Assembly: GCF_024347615.1 (NCBI RefSeq)
Contig: NZ_AP025508.1
Location: 1,302,001-1,366,000, forward strand
Direction: 5' to 3'
Length of the DNA stretch: 64,000 nucleotides
DNA from: Vibrio splendidus
Lineage (GTDB): Bacteria; Pseudomonadota; Gammaproteobacteria; Enterobacterales; Vibrionaceae
Made by a program: the position numbers and the translations under genes. Below are positions 18,457-27,228 of this stretch, piece by piece (positions within the stretch are counted from its first letter, which is position 1; each line of letters begins with the position of its first letter). Under the pieces are notes generated by a model. The model worked only from the letters and a program-made list of their open reading frames with translations, had not been told where the DNA came from and did not search any database.

Positions 18457-19479
18457 CTATTTATCGTTAGCTTGTCCGACAATCGCGTACTTCCTCACCA
18501 TTCCACGTAATTGGTTGTAGGTTAATCCAAGTAATTCTGCTGCTTGTTTCTGGTTGTACTTGCTCTGTTTTAGGGCTTGATTGAGCAGCTTGATGTCTTG
18601 TTGTTCTTGCCATGCTTTGTAATCAAGTGGCAAAGAAAACGAGCTCTCTGATGAAGTATGGCTGTTGGACGGCGCATTGCCAATTTCATGCGTGGAATCT
18701 TGATCTATTTTCCATGCGGGTTTGAATGGGTTAAACACCAAAGATTCAATAGGATATGGGTCTTTACCATGCTGGTAGACTGCCCGCTCAATAACGTTCT
18801 TGAGTTCTCGCACATTCCCTGGCCATGAATAATCCAGCAGCGCCTCAACGGCAGACGGAGCAAAGCCAACAAACAACTCCAATTCTAATTCACGGCACAT
18901 CTTAATGGCGTAGTATTCTGCCAGCAGCGTGATGTCTTCTTTTCGCTCTCGAAGAGGGGGGATAGTAATCACGTCAAACGCGAGCCTGTCCAATAAGTCG
19001 GCTCTGAATTCGCCCCTTAATGCCATGTCTGGCAAGTCAGCGTTGGTCGCGCAAACCAGTCTTACGTTGGCACTTAAAGCTTTTTGTCCGCCGACACGTT
19101 CATATTGCCCGTATTCAATAACACGCAATAGCTTCTCTTGAACGGCTAAGGGCGTGGTCGCGAGCTCATCAAGAAACAGTGTTCCACCTTCCGCTCTTTC
19201 AAATCGACCCTGATGACGACCTTTTGAACCAGTAAAGGAACCAGACTCATGACCAAACAACTCAGAATCAATCAAACCCTCACTGAGCGTTGAGCAATTA
19301 AGTGAGATCAACGGCTGATCCCATCGCCTTGAAAGGTAATGCAGTCTTTGTGCGATCAACTCTTTACCCGTACCACGCTCGCCAATGATCAGAATCGGTC
19401 TTTCTATTGGTGCGAGTTGGGATACTTTATCTAAAACGGAGAGAAAGCTAGGTGATTCACCAATGAGGTTCTGCTGCAT
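18457..19479 (-). CDS. pspF: Psp operon sigma-54 activator PspF
   Basis: A 340-residue bacterial enhancer-binding protein lacking a receiver domain, as in PspF. The AAA+ domain starts at residue 1. Walker A is GERGTGKE (residues 33-40), Walker B is GGTLFLDE near 108, and the arginine finger region is FRADLLDRL. A C-terminal Fis-type helix-turn-helix (NQKQAAELLGLTYNQLRG) closes the protein. The sigma-54 contact loop reads GSFTGS where GAFTGA is usual. It activates the divergent pspABC promoter and is held off by PspA. It is shorter at neither end than enteric PspF (325-335 residues). Confidence 0.94.
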   Translation of the reverse strand: MQQNLIGESPSFLSVLDKVSQLAPIERPILIIGERGTGKELIAQRLHYLSRRWDQPLISLNCSTLSEGLIDSELFGHESGSFTGSKGRHQGRFERAEGGTLFLDELATTPLAVQEKLLRVIEYGQYERVGGQKALSANVRLVCATNADLPDMALRGEFRADLLDRLAFDVITIPPLRERKEDITLLAEYYAIKMCRELELELFVGFAPSAVEALLDYSWPGNVRELKNVIERAVYQHGKDPYPIESLVFNPFKPAWKIDQDSTHEIGNAPSNSHTSSESSFSLPLDYKAWQEQQDIKLLNQALKQSKYNQKQAAELLGLTYNQLRGMVRKYAIVGQANDK

Positions 19480-19795
19480 AGCGGGTCCTTGTGTGATTTG
19501 AGCGCCGATGGATGTGATTTAGAAAGCCTTATTTAAACCACGTCATGTAAATAGCTTAAGTATAAGAGTCGTAGTGGTGAAAAATACCAATACTTGGCTA
19601 AATTCATCATAGCATGGTTCGGGTTAATCACCATTTTATTGTAAGTGTCTGATAATAAATGGCTTAAAAGTTGGCACGCTACTTGGATTACTTATGGTAG
19701 GTTTAACAACAAACGTAAATTTTTGAGCAAGTGGATTGAGAAATCGAATAACGCTTTAAAGCACATTTGCCATCATTGTAATTAAGGAGTTCCTC
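19480..19795. promoter_or_regulatory. Divergent pspF/pspA control region
   Basis: 316 bp without a gene. It should hold the pspF promoter, upstream PspF-binding sites and the pspA sigma-54 promoter. The PspF sites could not be located by eye. Confidence 0.6.
19672..19687 (+). promoter_or_regulatory. Sigma-54 promoter of pspABC
   Basis: TGGCACG at 19672-19678, N4, then TTGG at 19683-19686, compared with the consensus TGGCACG-N4-TTGC. The GG of the -24 element is intact and the -12 element has G where C is usual. It lies about 110 bp upstream of the pspA ATG and 190 bp from pspF, the right place for a PspF-driven promoter. Confidence 0.85.
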
Positions 19796-20467
19796 ATGGG
19801 TATTTTTTCTCGCTTTGCAGACATTGTAAATTCGAACATCAGTGCACTTTTAGACAAGGCTGAAGATCCTGAAAAGATGATTCGCCTGATTATCCAAGAA
19901 ATGGAAGATACGCTGGTTGAGGTTCGCACTAACTCCGCTAAAGCTATCGCAGATAAAAAAGAGTTAGCACGTAAAGTTGAAGCTATCGAAACTCAGATTC
20001 TAGATTGGCAAAACAAAGCGACACTAGCACTGACTAAACAACGTGAAGACTTAGCTAGAGCGGCGCTAATCGAAAAGCAAAAACTTGAAGATATAATCAA
20101 AAGCCTTCACACAGAGCAAACCTTGGTTCACGAAACCATCGAAAAGCTGACCAGTGAAATTGGTAAGCTCGAAACCAAAATCGTAGAAACTCGCGCAAAG
20201 CAGCAAGCATTGATGATTCGTAATAATGCTGCGAGCAATCGTCGTGATGTTCAAAAACATCTGCATTCAAGCAAAACCAACGAAGCTATGGCGAAGTTTG
20301 AGCAATTCTCGCGTAAAGTGGATGAATTAGAAGCCGAAGCGGACGTTTACGCGAAAACAGGTAACGCAAAATCGTTAGACCAAGAATTTGCAGATCTACA
20401 AGCTCAAGATGAAATTGAAAAAGAGCTGGCGAAACTGAAGCAACAAGTTGAAAACCGCGATAAATAA
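19796..20467 (+). CDS. pspA: Phage shock protein PspA
   Basis: A 223-residue peripheral membrane protein of the PspA/IM30 family. The N-terminal amphipathic helix ([21 protein letters not shown]) binds stressed membranes. The rest is almost all long coiled coil, with [20 protein letters not shown] diagnostic of the family. It binds and inhibits PspF when the membrane is healthy, and forms ESCRT-III-like scaffolds on damaged membranes. RBS AAGGAG is ideally placed. It is the first gene of a three-gene operon. Confidence 0.97.
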   Translation: MGIFSRFADIVNSNISALLDKAEDPEKMIRLIIQEMEDTLVEVRTNSAKAIADKKELARKVEAIETQILDWQNKATLALTKQREDLARAALIEKQKLEDIIKSLHTEQTLVHETIEKLTSEIGKLETKIVETRAKQQALMIRNNAASNRRDVQKHLHSSKTNEAMAKFEQFSRKVDELEAEADVYAKTGNAKSLDQEFADLQAQDEIEKELAKLKQQVENRDK

Positions 20468-20475
20468 TTTAGGAG

Positions 20476-20715
20476 TTGTCTATGTCAACATTTCTAATTG
20501 CAGGCCCACTGATTGTCTTTTTAATCTTCGTGGCACCGCTATGGTTGTTCTTACATTACCGCAGCAAGAAGAAATCCAGTAATGGTCTTTCGGAAACGGA
20601 TCTTCAGCGTTTGCACAAGCTTTCTGCTCAAGCTGAATCGATGCAAGACCGAGTGAAAACACTAGAAAAAATACTGGATGCGGAGTCACCTAACTGGAGA
20701 CGAAACTATGAGTAG
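20476..20715 (+). CDS. pspB: Phage shock protein PspB
   Basis: A 79-residue inner-membrane protein: an N-terminal transmembrane segment (about residues 4-28), a basic HYRSKKKS stretch, and a short cytoplasmic helix-coil (LQRLHKLSAQAESMQDRVKTLE). With PspC it senses envelope stress and frees PspF from PspA. It starts 8 bp after pspA with RBS TAGGAG. The family length is about 75. Confidence 0.93.
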   Translation: MSMSTFLIAGPLIVFLIFVAPLWLFLHYRSKKKSSNGLSETDLQRLHKLSAQAESMQDRVKTLEKILDAESPNWRRNYE

Positions 20716-21094
20716 AGAACTGTATCGCGATCCTATTAACGGTAAGCTGTCCGGTGTGTGTGCAGGGTTAGCGAACTACTTTGGCCTTGAAGTGTGGTTG
20801 GTTCGTATCTTGGTTATCTCGGCGGCACTGCTTGGTGGTAGCTTTTTGGTGTTATTAGCGTATGTAGCTTTGACATTTATGCTTGAAAAACAACCACCTC
20901 AGTATGTCGATCAAATGAAGGCTAAACAGGAGCACACGCTCAAGCAAAAACCTTGGGAAAAAGGGCAAACCGCAGAGTCGTTACTGGGCACTTTAGAGGG
21001 TGATTTCCAGAAATTAGAGACCAGTGTCCGCAATATGGAAGCTTATGTGACTTCGGATACTTTCAAAGTCGATCGCGCATTTAAGAACATGTAG
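20708..21094 (+). CDS. pspC: Phage shock protein PspC
   Basis: A 128-residue protein. The open frame begins at 20678, but ATG at 20708 gives the family start MSRELYRDPINGKLSGVCAG. The PspC domain has NGKLSGVCAGLANYFGLEVWLVR followed by one hydrophobic span (VISAALLGGSFLVLLAYVAL), with a cytoplasmic or periplasmic coiled tail. The start overlaps the end of pspB by 8 bp, so the two are probably coupled. It acts with PspB as the stress sensor. Confidence 0.93.
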   Translation: MSRELYRDPINGKLSGVCAGLANYFGLEVWLVRILVISAALLGGSFLVLLAYVALTFMLEKQPPQYVDQMKAKQEHTLKQKPWEKGQTAESLLGTLEGDFQKLETSVRNMEAYVTSDTFKVDRAFKNM

Positions 21095-21116
21095 TGGTAA
21101 ACCTGAAAAACATTAG

Positions 21117-21158
21117 ATAACGGTTTAGGAAAATTTATTCCAAGCCGTTATTTTTTTT
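21117..21158 (+). terminator. Terminator of pspABC
   Basis: Outer stem ATAACGG/CCGTTAT with an inner GGAA/TTCC pair, then eight T residues. Confidence 0.85.
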
Positions 21159-21251
21159 AATAATTTTGTCTAAATAAATCTTACGATAACTGGTAAGTTA
21201 CATGTGATTAATCTATGTTATAAAAATATTTATAGTTATGGATGATCACTA

Positions 21252-22286
21252 ATGTATAGAGCCTCCGTTGTCCTATTGACAGCCTTAGCTGGGTTGTCTG
21301 GGTGTGGTAAGGAGCTTCCTCCCGTACCTGAACCTGATTCTAGACCCGCCAAACTCTTCACTGTCTCCGTCGGTAGTAATGCCTTTGAACGTAGCTTTCC
21401 AGCCACCACAGAAGCGGGTGACAAAGCAGTACTGGCATTTCGTGTTCCAGGGCTACTTCAGACTATCGATGTCACATCTGGTCAACAGGTTACCAAAGGT
21501 GATGGGCTTGCAACGCTTAATCCTGACGAATATCAGTTGTTAGAGAAGCAAGCGAGAGCCAACTTTAAGCTTGCCGATGTTCAATACCAACGTTCCATTA
21601 AGTTGCGTAAAGATCGCGTCGTATCTGAGCAAGACTTCGACCAAGCGAAAGCTAATCATAATTCTGCTAAAGCGGTGCTTAACCAAGCAAAAGCCAACCT
21701 ACGTTATACCACTTTGGTTGCGCCTTACGATGGTACTATCTCCATAATTCCTGCTGAAAACCATGAATATATCGCTGCCAAACAAGGCGTGATGAATATT
21801 CAAACGAATCAAATCCTCAAAGTCGTATTCTTATTACCCGACCAACTTATCACGCGCTTTTCTTCAGGGTTTGAGACGGATGCAACCATGGTTTTTGATG
21901 CTTTCCCTGGTAGCTCCTACGCTTTAGCATTCCAAGAAGTTGATACTGAAGCGGATCCCAAAACCGGGTCGTACAAAGTCACCATGGTAATGGAAAGACC
22001 CACCGATGTTGGTATTTTGCCGGGTATGTCAGGCACAGTTCATTTAGTTTCAGCGTTAGCGGCCGCCACAAAAATTCCCACATCAGCAATGATGACTGAT
22101 GGCGATGATGTCTCTGTGTGGCGCGTGAATAGCGACGGTATTGTTGAAAATGTCGCAATCATCATCGATGAAAAGCGCCATATTGTTTCAGGGTTGAACG
22201 ATGGTGATCGCATCGTAACTTCTGGTGTTAATGGTCTTGAACCGGGCGTTAAAGTTCGAGAGTGGATCAAGGAAAGGGGGCTATAA
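21252..22286 (+). CDS. vexI: RND efflux periplasmic adaptor (first of two)
   Basis: A 344-residue membrane-fusion protein. The signal ends in LSGC (residues 15-18), so it is a lipoprotein. HlyD-family order is visible: barrel-sandwich half with TTEAGDKAVLAFRVPGLLQ, helical hairpin (residues 95-145), second half-motif LVAPYDGTI, beta-barrel, and C-terminal membrane-proximal domain. It should bridge the inner-membrane pump to an outer-membrane channel. It is the first of three genes whose ends touch or overlap. The V. cholerae locus next to psp, which I recall as vexIJK, has the same double-adaptor layout; the symbol is by that analogy. Confidence 0.85.
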   Translation: MYRASVVLLTALAGLSGCGKELPPVPEPDSRPAKLFTVSVGSNAFERSFPATTEAGDKAVLAFRVPGLLQTIDVTSGQQVTKGDGLATLNPDEYQLLEKQARANFKLADVQYQRSIKLRKDRVVSEQDFDQAKANHNSAKAVLNQAKANLRYTTLVAPYDGTISIIPAENHEYIAAKQGVMNIQTNQILKVVFLLPDQLITRFSSGFETDATMVFDAFPGSSYALAFQEVDTEADPKTGSYKVTMVMERPTDVGILPGMSGTVHLVSALAAATKIPTSAMMTDGDDVSVWRVNSDGIVENVAIIIDEKRHIVSGLNDGDRIVTSGVNGLEPGVKVREWIKERGL

Positions 22287-22287
22287 C

Positions 22288-23373
22288 ATGAAAACACTTA
22301 AAGTGGCCGCTGGACTGTCGTGTTTGGCTTTACTTACGGCTTGTGAAGATAAACAAGTTGTAGAAGTGAATAACACGCCCTTGGTTAAAGCTATCGAGAT
22401 TTCAGTCATCGACTTTAGCGACAAACTCTATTTCCCTGCGGTTGCAAACGCTGCCGAGAAGGCTCATCTCAGCTTTCGAGTCGCTGGTGAAATCAATAAG
22501 CTTGATGTGAAAGAAGGTGAGCGTGTTTCACAAGGAGACATCATTGCAGAGCTTGACCCTACCGATTATCAACTGGATGTCGACAATGCTCAGGCGCGTT
22601 ACACGGTAATTAACAGTCAATACAGACGTTCAAGTCCGCTAGTGAAGAAAGGTTTATTGGCGAAGTCACAGTTTGATGAAATTGCTGCTCAACGCCAGAT
22701 CGCTTATGCCGAGCTGGAACTCGCAAAACTGCGCTTGTCGTTCACTAAGCTTCGTGCCCCTGTTGATGGGATCATTTCTCGTGTCAGTGTCGATCAATAT
22801 GAAAATATTCAGGTAGGCCAGCAGGTGGTGAACATTCACAGTGTCGAAGATGTTGAGGTTGTTATCCAACTGCCTGACCAGATTTACGTGAATCAGCCTA
22901 GCGAACAGCTGTTATCGAATGTTGAGGCTGTGGTAAGAGTGCCCAGTGGCAATGAATACACGGCGGCTATTAAGGAGTTTACCACTGAACCTGACCCAAG
23001 CACGGGCACGTTCACGGTGACGCTTGCTCTACCTATGCCGGAAGATGATTTGATTCTGGATGGTATGGCCGTTGAGGTGACGTCAAATGGGCGAGATATC
23101 GGCTTGGAGTTAAAAGCTGGGGTACTTATCCCAATCGAAGCTGTGTTTAATGCGGATGGCGATGATTTAACGCGCCAGAACTCTTATGTATGGGTGCTTA
23201 ATGACGACAGTACCGTCTCAAAACAGCAAGTCGTAATAGGAAAAGCCAATCAGAAAACATTGCAGATCATGAAAGGATTAGAAATGGGGCAGCATGTCGT
23301 TGTTGCAGGCGTATCGCGATTGCGAGATGGGATGACAGTGGAAGTATTGTCTCAGGAGACGAACAATGAGTGA
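22288..23373 (+). CDS. vexJ: RND efflux periplasmic adaptor (second of two)
   Basis: A 361-residue membrane-fusion protein. The frame opens at 22225, but ATG at 22288 gives a proper lipoprotein signal (MKTLKVAAGLSCLALLTAC) and follows GGAAAGGGGG. The adaptor order is the same as its neighbour: AHLSFRVAGEINKLDV, helical hairpin, LRAPVDGIIS, beta-barrel. It is clearly paralogous to the preceding gene, so the pair arose by an old duplication. It starts 1 bp after the first adaptor's stop and overlaps the pump gene by 8 bp. Confidence 0.86.
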   Translation: MKTLKVAAGLSCLALLTACEDKQVVEVNNTPLVKAIEISVIDFSDKLYFPAVANAAEKAHLSFRVAGEINKLDVKEGERVSQGDIIAELDPTDYQLDVDNAQARYTVINSQYRRSSPLVKKGLLAKSQFDEIAAQRQIAYAELELAKLRLSFTKLRAPVDGIISRVSVDQYENIQVGQQVVNIHSVEDVEVVIQLPDQIYVNQPSEQLLSNVEAVVRVPSGNEYTAAIKEFTTEPDPSTGTFTVTLALPMPEDDLILDGMAVEVTSNGRDIGLELKAGVLIPIEAVFNADGDDLTRQNSYVWVLNDDSTVSKQQVVIGKANQKTLQIMKGLEMGQHVVVAGVSRLRDGMTVEVLSQETNNE

Positions 23374-26300
23374 AGTAAATAACAAGCCCCAAAATGACGA
23401 TCAACAGGGTGATGATCAGATCACAGGTGTTGCTTCTTACTTTATACGTAACAAAGTCATTAGCTGGATGCTATCTCTGATCTTTCTTATTGGTGGTGTC
23501 TCTGCCTTTTTCGGCTTGGGTCGTTTAGAAGATCCTGCCTTTACTATCAAAGATGCGATGGTTGTGACCTCTTACCCAGGGGCCACACCTCAACAAGTTG
23601 AAGAAGAAGTTACTTACCCATTAGAAAAAGCGATTCAACAACTTACCTATGTGGACGAAGTGAACTCTATCTCTAGCCGCGGCCTATCACAGGTAACGGT
23701 GACGATGAAGAACAACTACGGCCCAGATGATCTTCCGCAAATATGGGATGAACTTCGCCGAAAAGTGAATGATCTCAAGGTTGAACTGCCACCCGGCGTC
23801 AATGATCCTCAAGTCATCGATGACTTCGGTGATGTTTACGGTATTTTGCTGGCGGTGACGGGGGATGGCTATAGCTACAAAGAGTTGCTGGATTACATTG
23901 ATTACCTAAGGCGAGAGCTAGAGTTGGTTGATGGCGTTAGTAAAGTCTCCGTTTCCGGCCAACAACAAGAGCAAGTGTTCATTGAGATATCGATGAAACG
24001 GATAAGCTCTCTGGGTCTGTCTCCAAGCACGGTATTTAACCTTTTATCGACTCAAAATATTGTATCAAGTGCAGGAGCGGTAAGGATTGGTGATGAATAT
24101 ATTCGAATCCATCCAACCGGTGAGTTCCAAAACGTTGAACAGCTTGGAGATTTGATTCTTACGGAAGGTGGCGCTCAAGGGCTTATCTATCTAAAAGATG
24201 TGGCGAATGTAACTCGTGGTTACGTTGAGGTACCGAGTAACATCATTGGTTATAACGGCGAACTCGCGCTTAACCTGGGTGTCTCTTTTGCGCAAGGCGT
24301 GAATGTGGTCGCTGTGGGTGAAGACTTTGATCGAAGACTCGCCGAGCTTAAATATCAACAACCCGTCGGTATCGACATCTCCGAGGTTTATAACCAACCT
24401 AAAGAGGTGAACAAGTCGGTAAGCGGATTTGTGGTGAGTTTAGGGCAGGCGGTTGCGATCGTAATCGTGGTGTTACTGTTCTTCATGGGAGTACGATCGG
24501 GTCTGTTGATTGGTTTGATACTGCTATTGACCGTATTCGGCACCTTTATTTTCATGCAGTACTTCAAAATCGATCTTCAACGTATTTCACTGGGCGCGTT
24601 GGTTATTGCCTTGGGGATGCTGGTGGATAATGCCATTGTGGTGGTGGAGGGGATATTGATCGGCACGCAGAAGGGGCGAACCCGGATGCAGGCCGCCACT
24701 GATATCGTGACCCAAACCAAATGGCCACTGCTTGGTGCAACGGTGATTGCGGTCACTGCGTTTGCTCCAATTGGTTTGTCTGAAGATTCAACGGGCGAAT
24801 ACTGTGGCACCTTGTTCACGGTACTATTGATTTCATTGATGCTGAGTTGGTTTACTGCCATCTCGATCACGCCGTTCTTTGCCGATATCTTCTTCAGAGG
24901 ACAGAAGGTTGATCCCGATAACGAAGGCAAAGACCCATACAACGGGATGGTTTTTGTTATCTATAAAAACTTCCTTGAGTTCTGTATGAAACGCGCGTGG
25001 CTAACCATGATCGTTCTGGTGATTGGTTTAGGTGCGAGTGTGTACGGTTTTGGCTTTGTGAAACAAGCATTCTTCCCATCTTCAACTACTCCAATGTTCC
25101 AAGTGGATGTTTGGATGCCAGAAGGTACGGATATTCGAGCAACTAATACCAAGTTGAGAGTGCTTGAGAGTTGGTTGTCGGAACAAAGTGAAGTTGAACA
25201 TATCACGACCACGGCCGGTAAAGGTCTGCAGCGTTTCATGTTGACCTACTCACCCGAGAAGAGTTATAGCGCGTATGGCGAAATCACGGTTCGTGTGAAA
25301 GATTATCAGGTGCTTGAGGGGCTGATGCGTCGCTTCCGTGAACACGTTGACAGTCAGTTCCCAGAAATTGATTACAAACTTAAGCAAATTGAATTAGGCC
25401 CTGGTGGCGGTGCGAAAATTGAGGCTCGAATCGTCGGTTCAGATCCAACCGTGCTACGTTCAATCGCAGCTCAAGTTATGGACATCATGCGTGCCGATGA
25501 CGGAGCGTTTAACGTTCGTCATGATTGGCGTGAAAGAACTAAGGTCTTAGAGCCTCAGTTCAATGAAAGCCAAGCGCGTCGTTATGGTATTACCAAGTCT
25601 GACGTTGATGATTTCCTAGCGATGTCTTTCTCTGGTAAGTCGATTGGTGTGTATCGTGATGGTACTACGCTGATGCCTATTGTGGCTCGTTTACCTGAAG
25701 ATGAGCGAGTTGATATTCGCAACATCGAAGGTATGAAGATTTGGAGCCCGGCATTAAGCGAATATATTCCGTTGCAGCAAGTGACGCTTGGCTACGAATT
25801 GGAATGGGAAGATCCACTTATCATCCGTAAGAATCGTAAGCGCATGCTGACGGTAATGGCCGACAACGACCTATTGGGTGAAGAAACGGCTTCGACGTTA
25901 CAGAAACGCTTACAGCCACAAATTGAAGCGATTGAGATGCCTCCGGGTTATTCGTTGGAGTGGGGTGGTGAATATGAGTCATCTGCTGATGCACAAGCGT
26001 CACTGTTTACCACTATGCCGATGGGTTACCTGTTCATGTTCTTGATTACCGTGTTCTTGTTCAACTCGGTCAAAGAGCCGCTGATTGTTTGGCTAACGGT
26101 TCCATTAGCGCTAATCGGGGTAACGACAGGCTTATTAGCCTTGAATACACCATTTGGCTTCATGGCATTGCTAGGCTTCTTGAGTTTATCCGGGATGCTA
26201 CTTAAGAACGGTATCGTACTGCTTGATCAAATTGAGATTGAGATGAAGTCCGGTAAAGATCCGTATGTCGCGGTTGTTGATGCGGCACTGAGTCGTGTTC

Positions 26301-26476
26301 GTCCGGTATGTATGGCAGCGATCACCACCATTCTTGGTATGATCCCTCTACTACCGGATATCTTTTTTAAACCAATGGCAGTAACTATCATGTTTGGTTT
26401 AGGCTTTGCGACTGTACTCACGCTAATCGTAGTACCTGTGCTGTATCGTTTATTCCATAAAATTGAAGTGGCTTAA
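23366..26476 (+). CDS. vexK: RND efflux pump permease
   Basis: A 1036-residue HAE-type inner-membrane pump with 12 expected membrane segments and two large periplasmic loops. SYPGATPQQVEEEVTYPLE is typical of the first porter domain. The proton-relay aspartates sit in LGMLVDNAIVVVEG in TM4, and a matching GMLLKNGIVLLDQIE occurs in the second half, where the Asp pair is not kept, as in AcrB-type pumps. Length matches the family. Drugs or bile-like detergents would be exported by proton antiport. There is no outer-membrane factor gene here, so it must use TolC or another channel encoded elsewhere. Confidence 0.9.
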   Translation: MSEVNNKPQNDDQQGDDQITGVASYFIRNKVISWMLSLIFLIGGVSAFFGLGRLEDPAFTIKDAMVVTSYPGATPQQVEEEVTYPLEKAIQQLTYVDEVNSISSRGLSQVTVTMKNNYGPDDLPQIWDELRRKVNDLKVELPPGVNDPQVIDDFGDVYGILLAVTGDGYSYKELLDYIDYLRRELELVDGVSKVSVSGQQQEQVFIEISMKRISSLGLSPSTVFNLLSTQNIVSSAGAVRIGDEYIRIHPTGEFQNVEQLGDLILTEGGAQGLIYLKDVANVTRGYVEVPSNIIGYNGELALNLGVSFAQGVNVVAVGEDFDRRLAELKYQQPVGIDISEVYNQPKEVNKSVSGFVVSLGQAVAIVIVVLLFFMGVRSGLLIGLILLLTVFGTFIFMQYFKIDLQRISLGALVIALGMLVDNAIVVVEGILIGTQKGRTRMQAATDIVTQTKWPLLGATVIAVTAFAPIGLSEDSTGEYCGTLFTVLLISLMLSWFTAISITPFFADIFFRGQKVDPDNEGKDPYNGMVFVIYKNFLEFCMKRAWLTMIVLVIGLGASVYGFGFVKQAFFPSSTTPMFQVDVWMPEGTDIRATNTKLRVLESWLSEQSEVEHITTTAGKGLQRFMLTYSPEKSYSAYGEITVRVKDYQVLEGLMRRFREHVDSQFPEIDYKLKQIELGPGGGAKIEARIVGSDPTVLRSIAAQVMDIMRADDGAFNVRHDWRERTKVLEPQFNESQARRYGITKSDVDDFLAMSFSGKSIGVYRDGTTLMPIVARLPEDERVDIRNIEGMKIWSPALSEYIPLQQVTLGYELEWEDPLIIRKNRKRMLTVMADNDLLGEETASTLQKRLQPQIEAIEMPPGYSLEWGGEYESSADAQASLFTTMPMGYLFMFLITVFLFNSVKEPLIVWLTVPLALIGVTTGLLALNTPFGFMALLGFLSLSGMLLKNGIVLLDQIEIEMKSGKDPYVAVVDAALSRVRPVCMAAITTILGMIPLLPDIFFKPMAVTIMFGLGFATVLTLIVVPVLYRLFHKIEVA

Positions 26477-26492
26477 CGTCAACTAACCTTTG

Positions 26493-26523
26493 AAATAATG
26501 CCCCTATTTGGGGCATTATTTTT
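26493..26523 (+). terminator. Terminator after the RND operon
   Basis: Stem AAATAATGCCCC/GGGGCATTATTT with a 5-base loop and T-run. Confidence 0.9.
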
Positions 26524-26552
26524 ATGTACGATTACTAAAAGAGACTATCGAA

Positions 26553-27119
26553 ATGGAAGCGAATAAAGTGGATAGAACGTGTGCATGGGCGCTTAAACAT
26601 GAGCTTGAAAGGGAGTACCACGACGCAGAGTGGGGCGTGCCTGTTTATGATGACCAAGTTCTGTTTGAGTTCATTACTTTAGAAGGCGCTCAGGCGGGCC
26701 TAAGTTGGATTACGATCCTTAAAAAGCGTGAAGGGTATCGTGCCGCGTTCGATAATTACGATCTAAACAAGCTAGCTGAGTTGAATGAAGACAACGTGCC
26801 GCACATCATTGAAAACTTCGATGTGGTTAAGCATAAGGGCAAGATCGCCTCTGTATACGGTAATGCTCGAGCAACACTTGAACTCCAGAAAGAGTTTGGC
26901 TCTTTATCAAATGCTTTATGGCAATTTGTCGATAACAAGGTGATAGAAAACAACTGGACTGAGATGTCTCAAGTTCCTGCTTCTACTGAGCGGTCTAAGG
27001 CAATGAGTAAGTTTTTGAAAAAAAGAGGCTTTAAGTTTGTAGGGGAAACAATCTGTTACGCGTTTATGCAAGCGACAGGTATGGTTAATGATCATTTAGA
27101 AGGTTGTACACACAAATAA
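26553..27119 (+). CDS. tag: DNA-3-methyladenine glycosylase I
   Basis: A 188-residue cytoplasmic DNA repair enzyme that removes 3-methyladenine. The frame extends to 26508 inside the previous terminator; ATG at 26553 gives MEANKVDRTCAWALKHE, the proper family start with CAWA. YHDAEWGVPVYDDQVLFEFITLEGAQAGLSW is the diagnostic block (read in two parts, near residues 20-50), and the C-terminal zinc-site His/Cys residues are present (VNDHLEGCTHK). The length is normal (187-190). It is monocistronic. Confidence 0.95.
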   Translation: MEANKVDRTCAWALKHELEREYHDAEWGVPVYDDQVLFEFITLEGAQAGLSWITILKKREGYRAAFDNYDLNKLAELNEDNVPHIIENFDVVKHKGKIASVYGNARATLELQKEFGSLSNALWQFVDNKVIENNWTEMSQVPASTERSKAMSKFLKKRGFKFVGETICYAFMQATGMVNDHLEGCTHK

Positions 27120-27228
27120 AAGTGTTATTTCTCGTCGCGAAATAATTGCGTGAAAATTGGAAAATTTACTGGTCATTTGTAAACTATTCAATATCATATG
27201 CGACCGAATTCAAACCTAGAAGACGATA

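Noticed and set aside
24577..25239. Antisense ORFs of 92-121 codons inside the RND pump gene
   Set aside because: They are opposite-strand shadows of a clear pump frame, without start signals.
27125..27143. Terminator of tag
   Set aside because: The TATTTC/GAAATA stem is weak and lacks a T-run, so it is not called.
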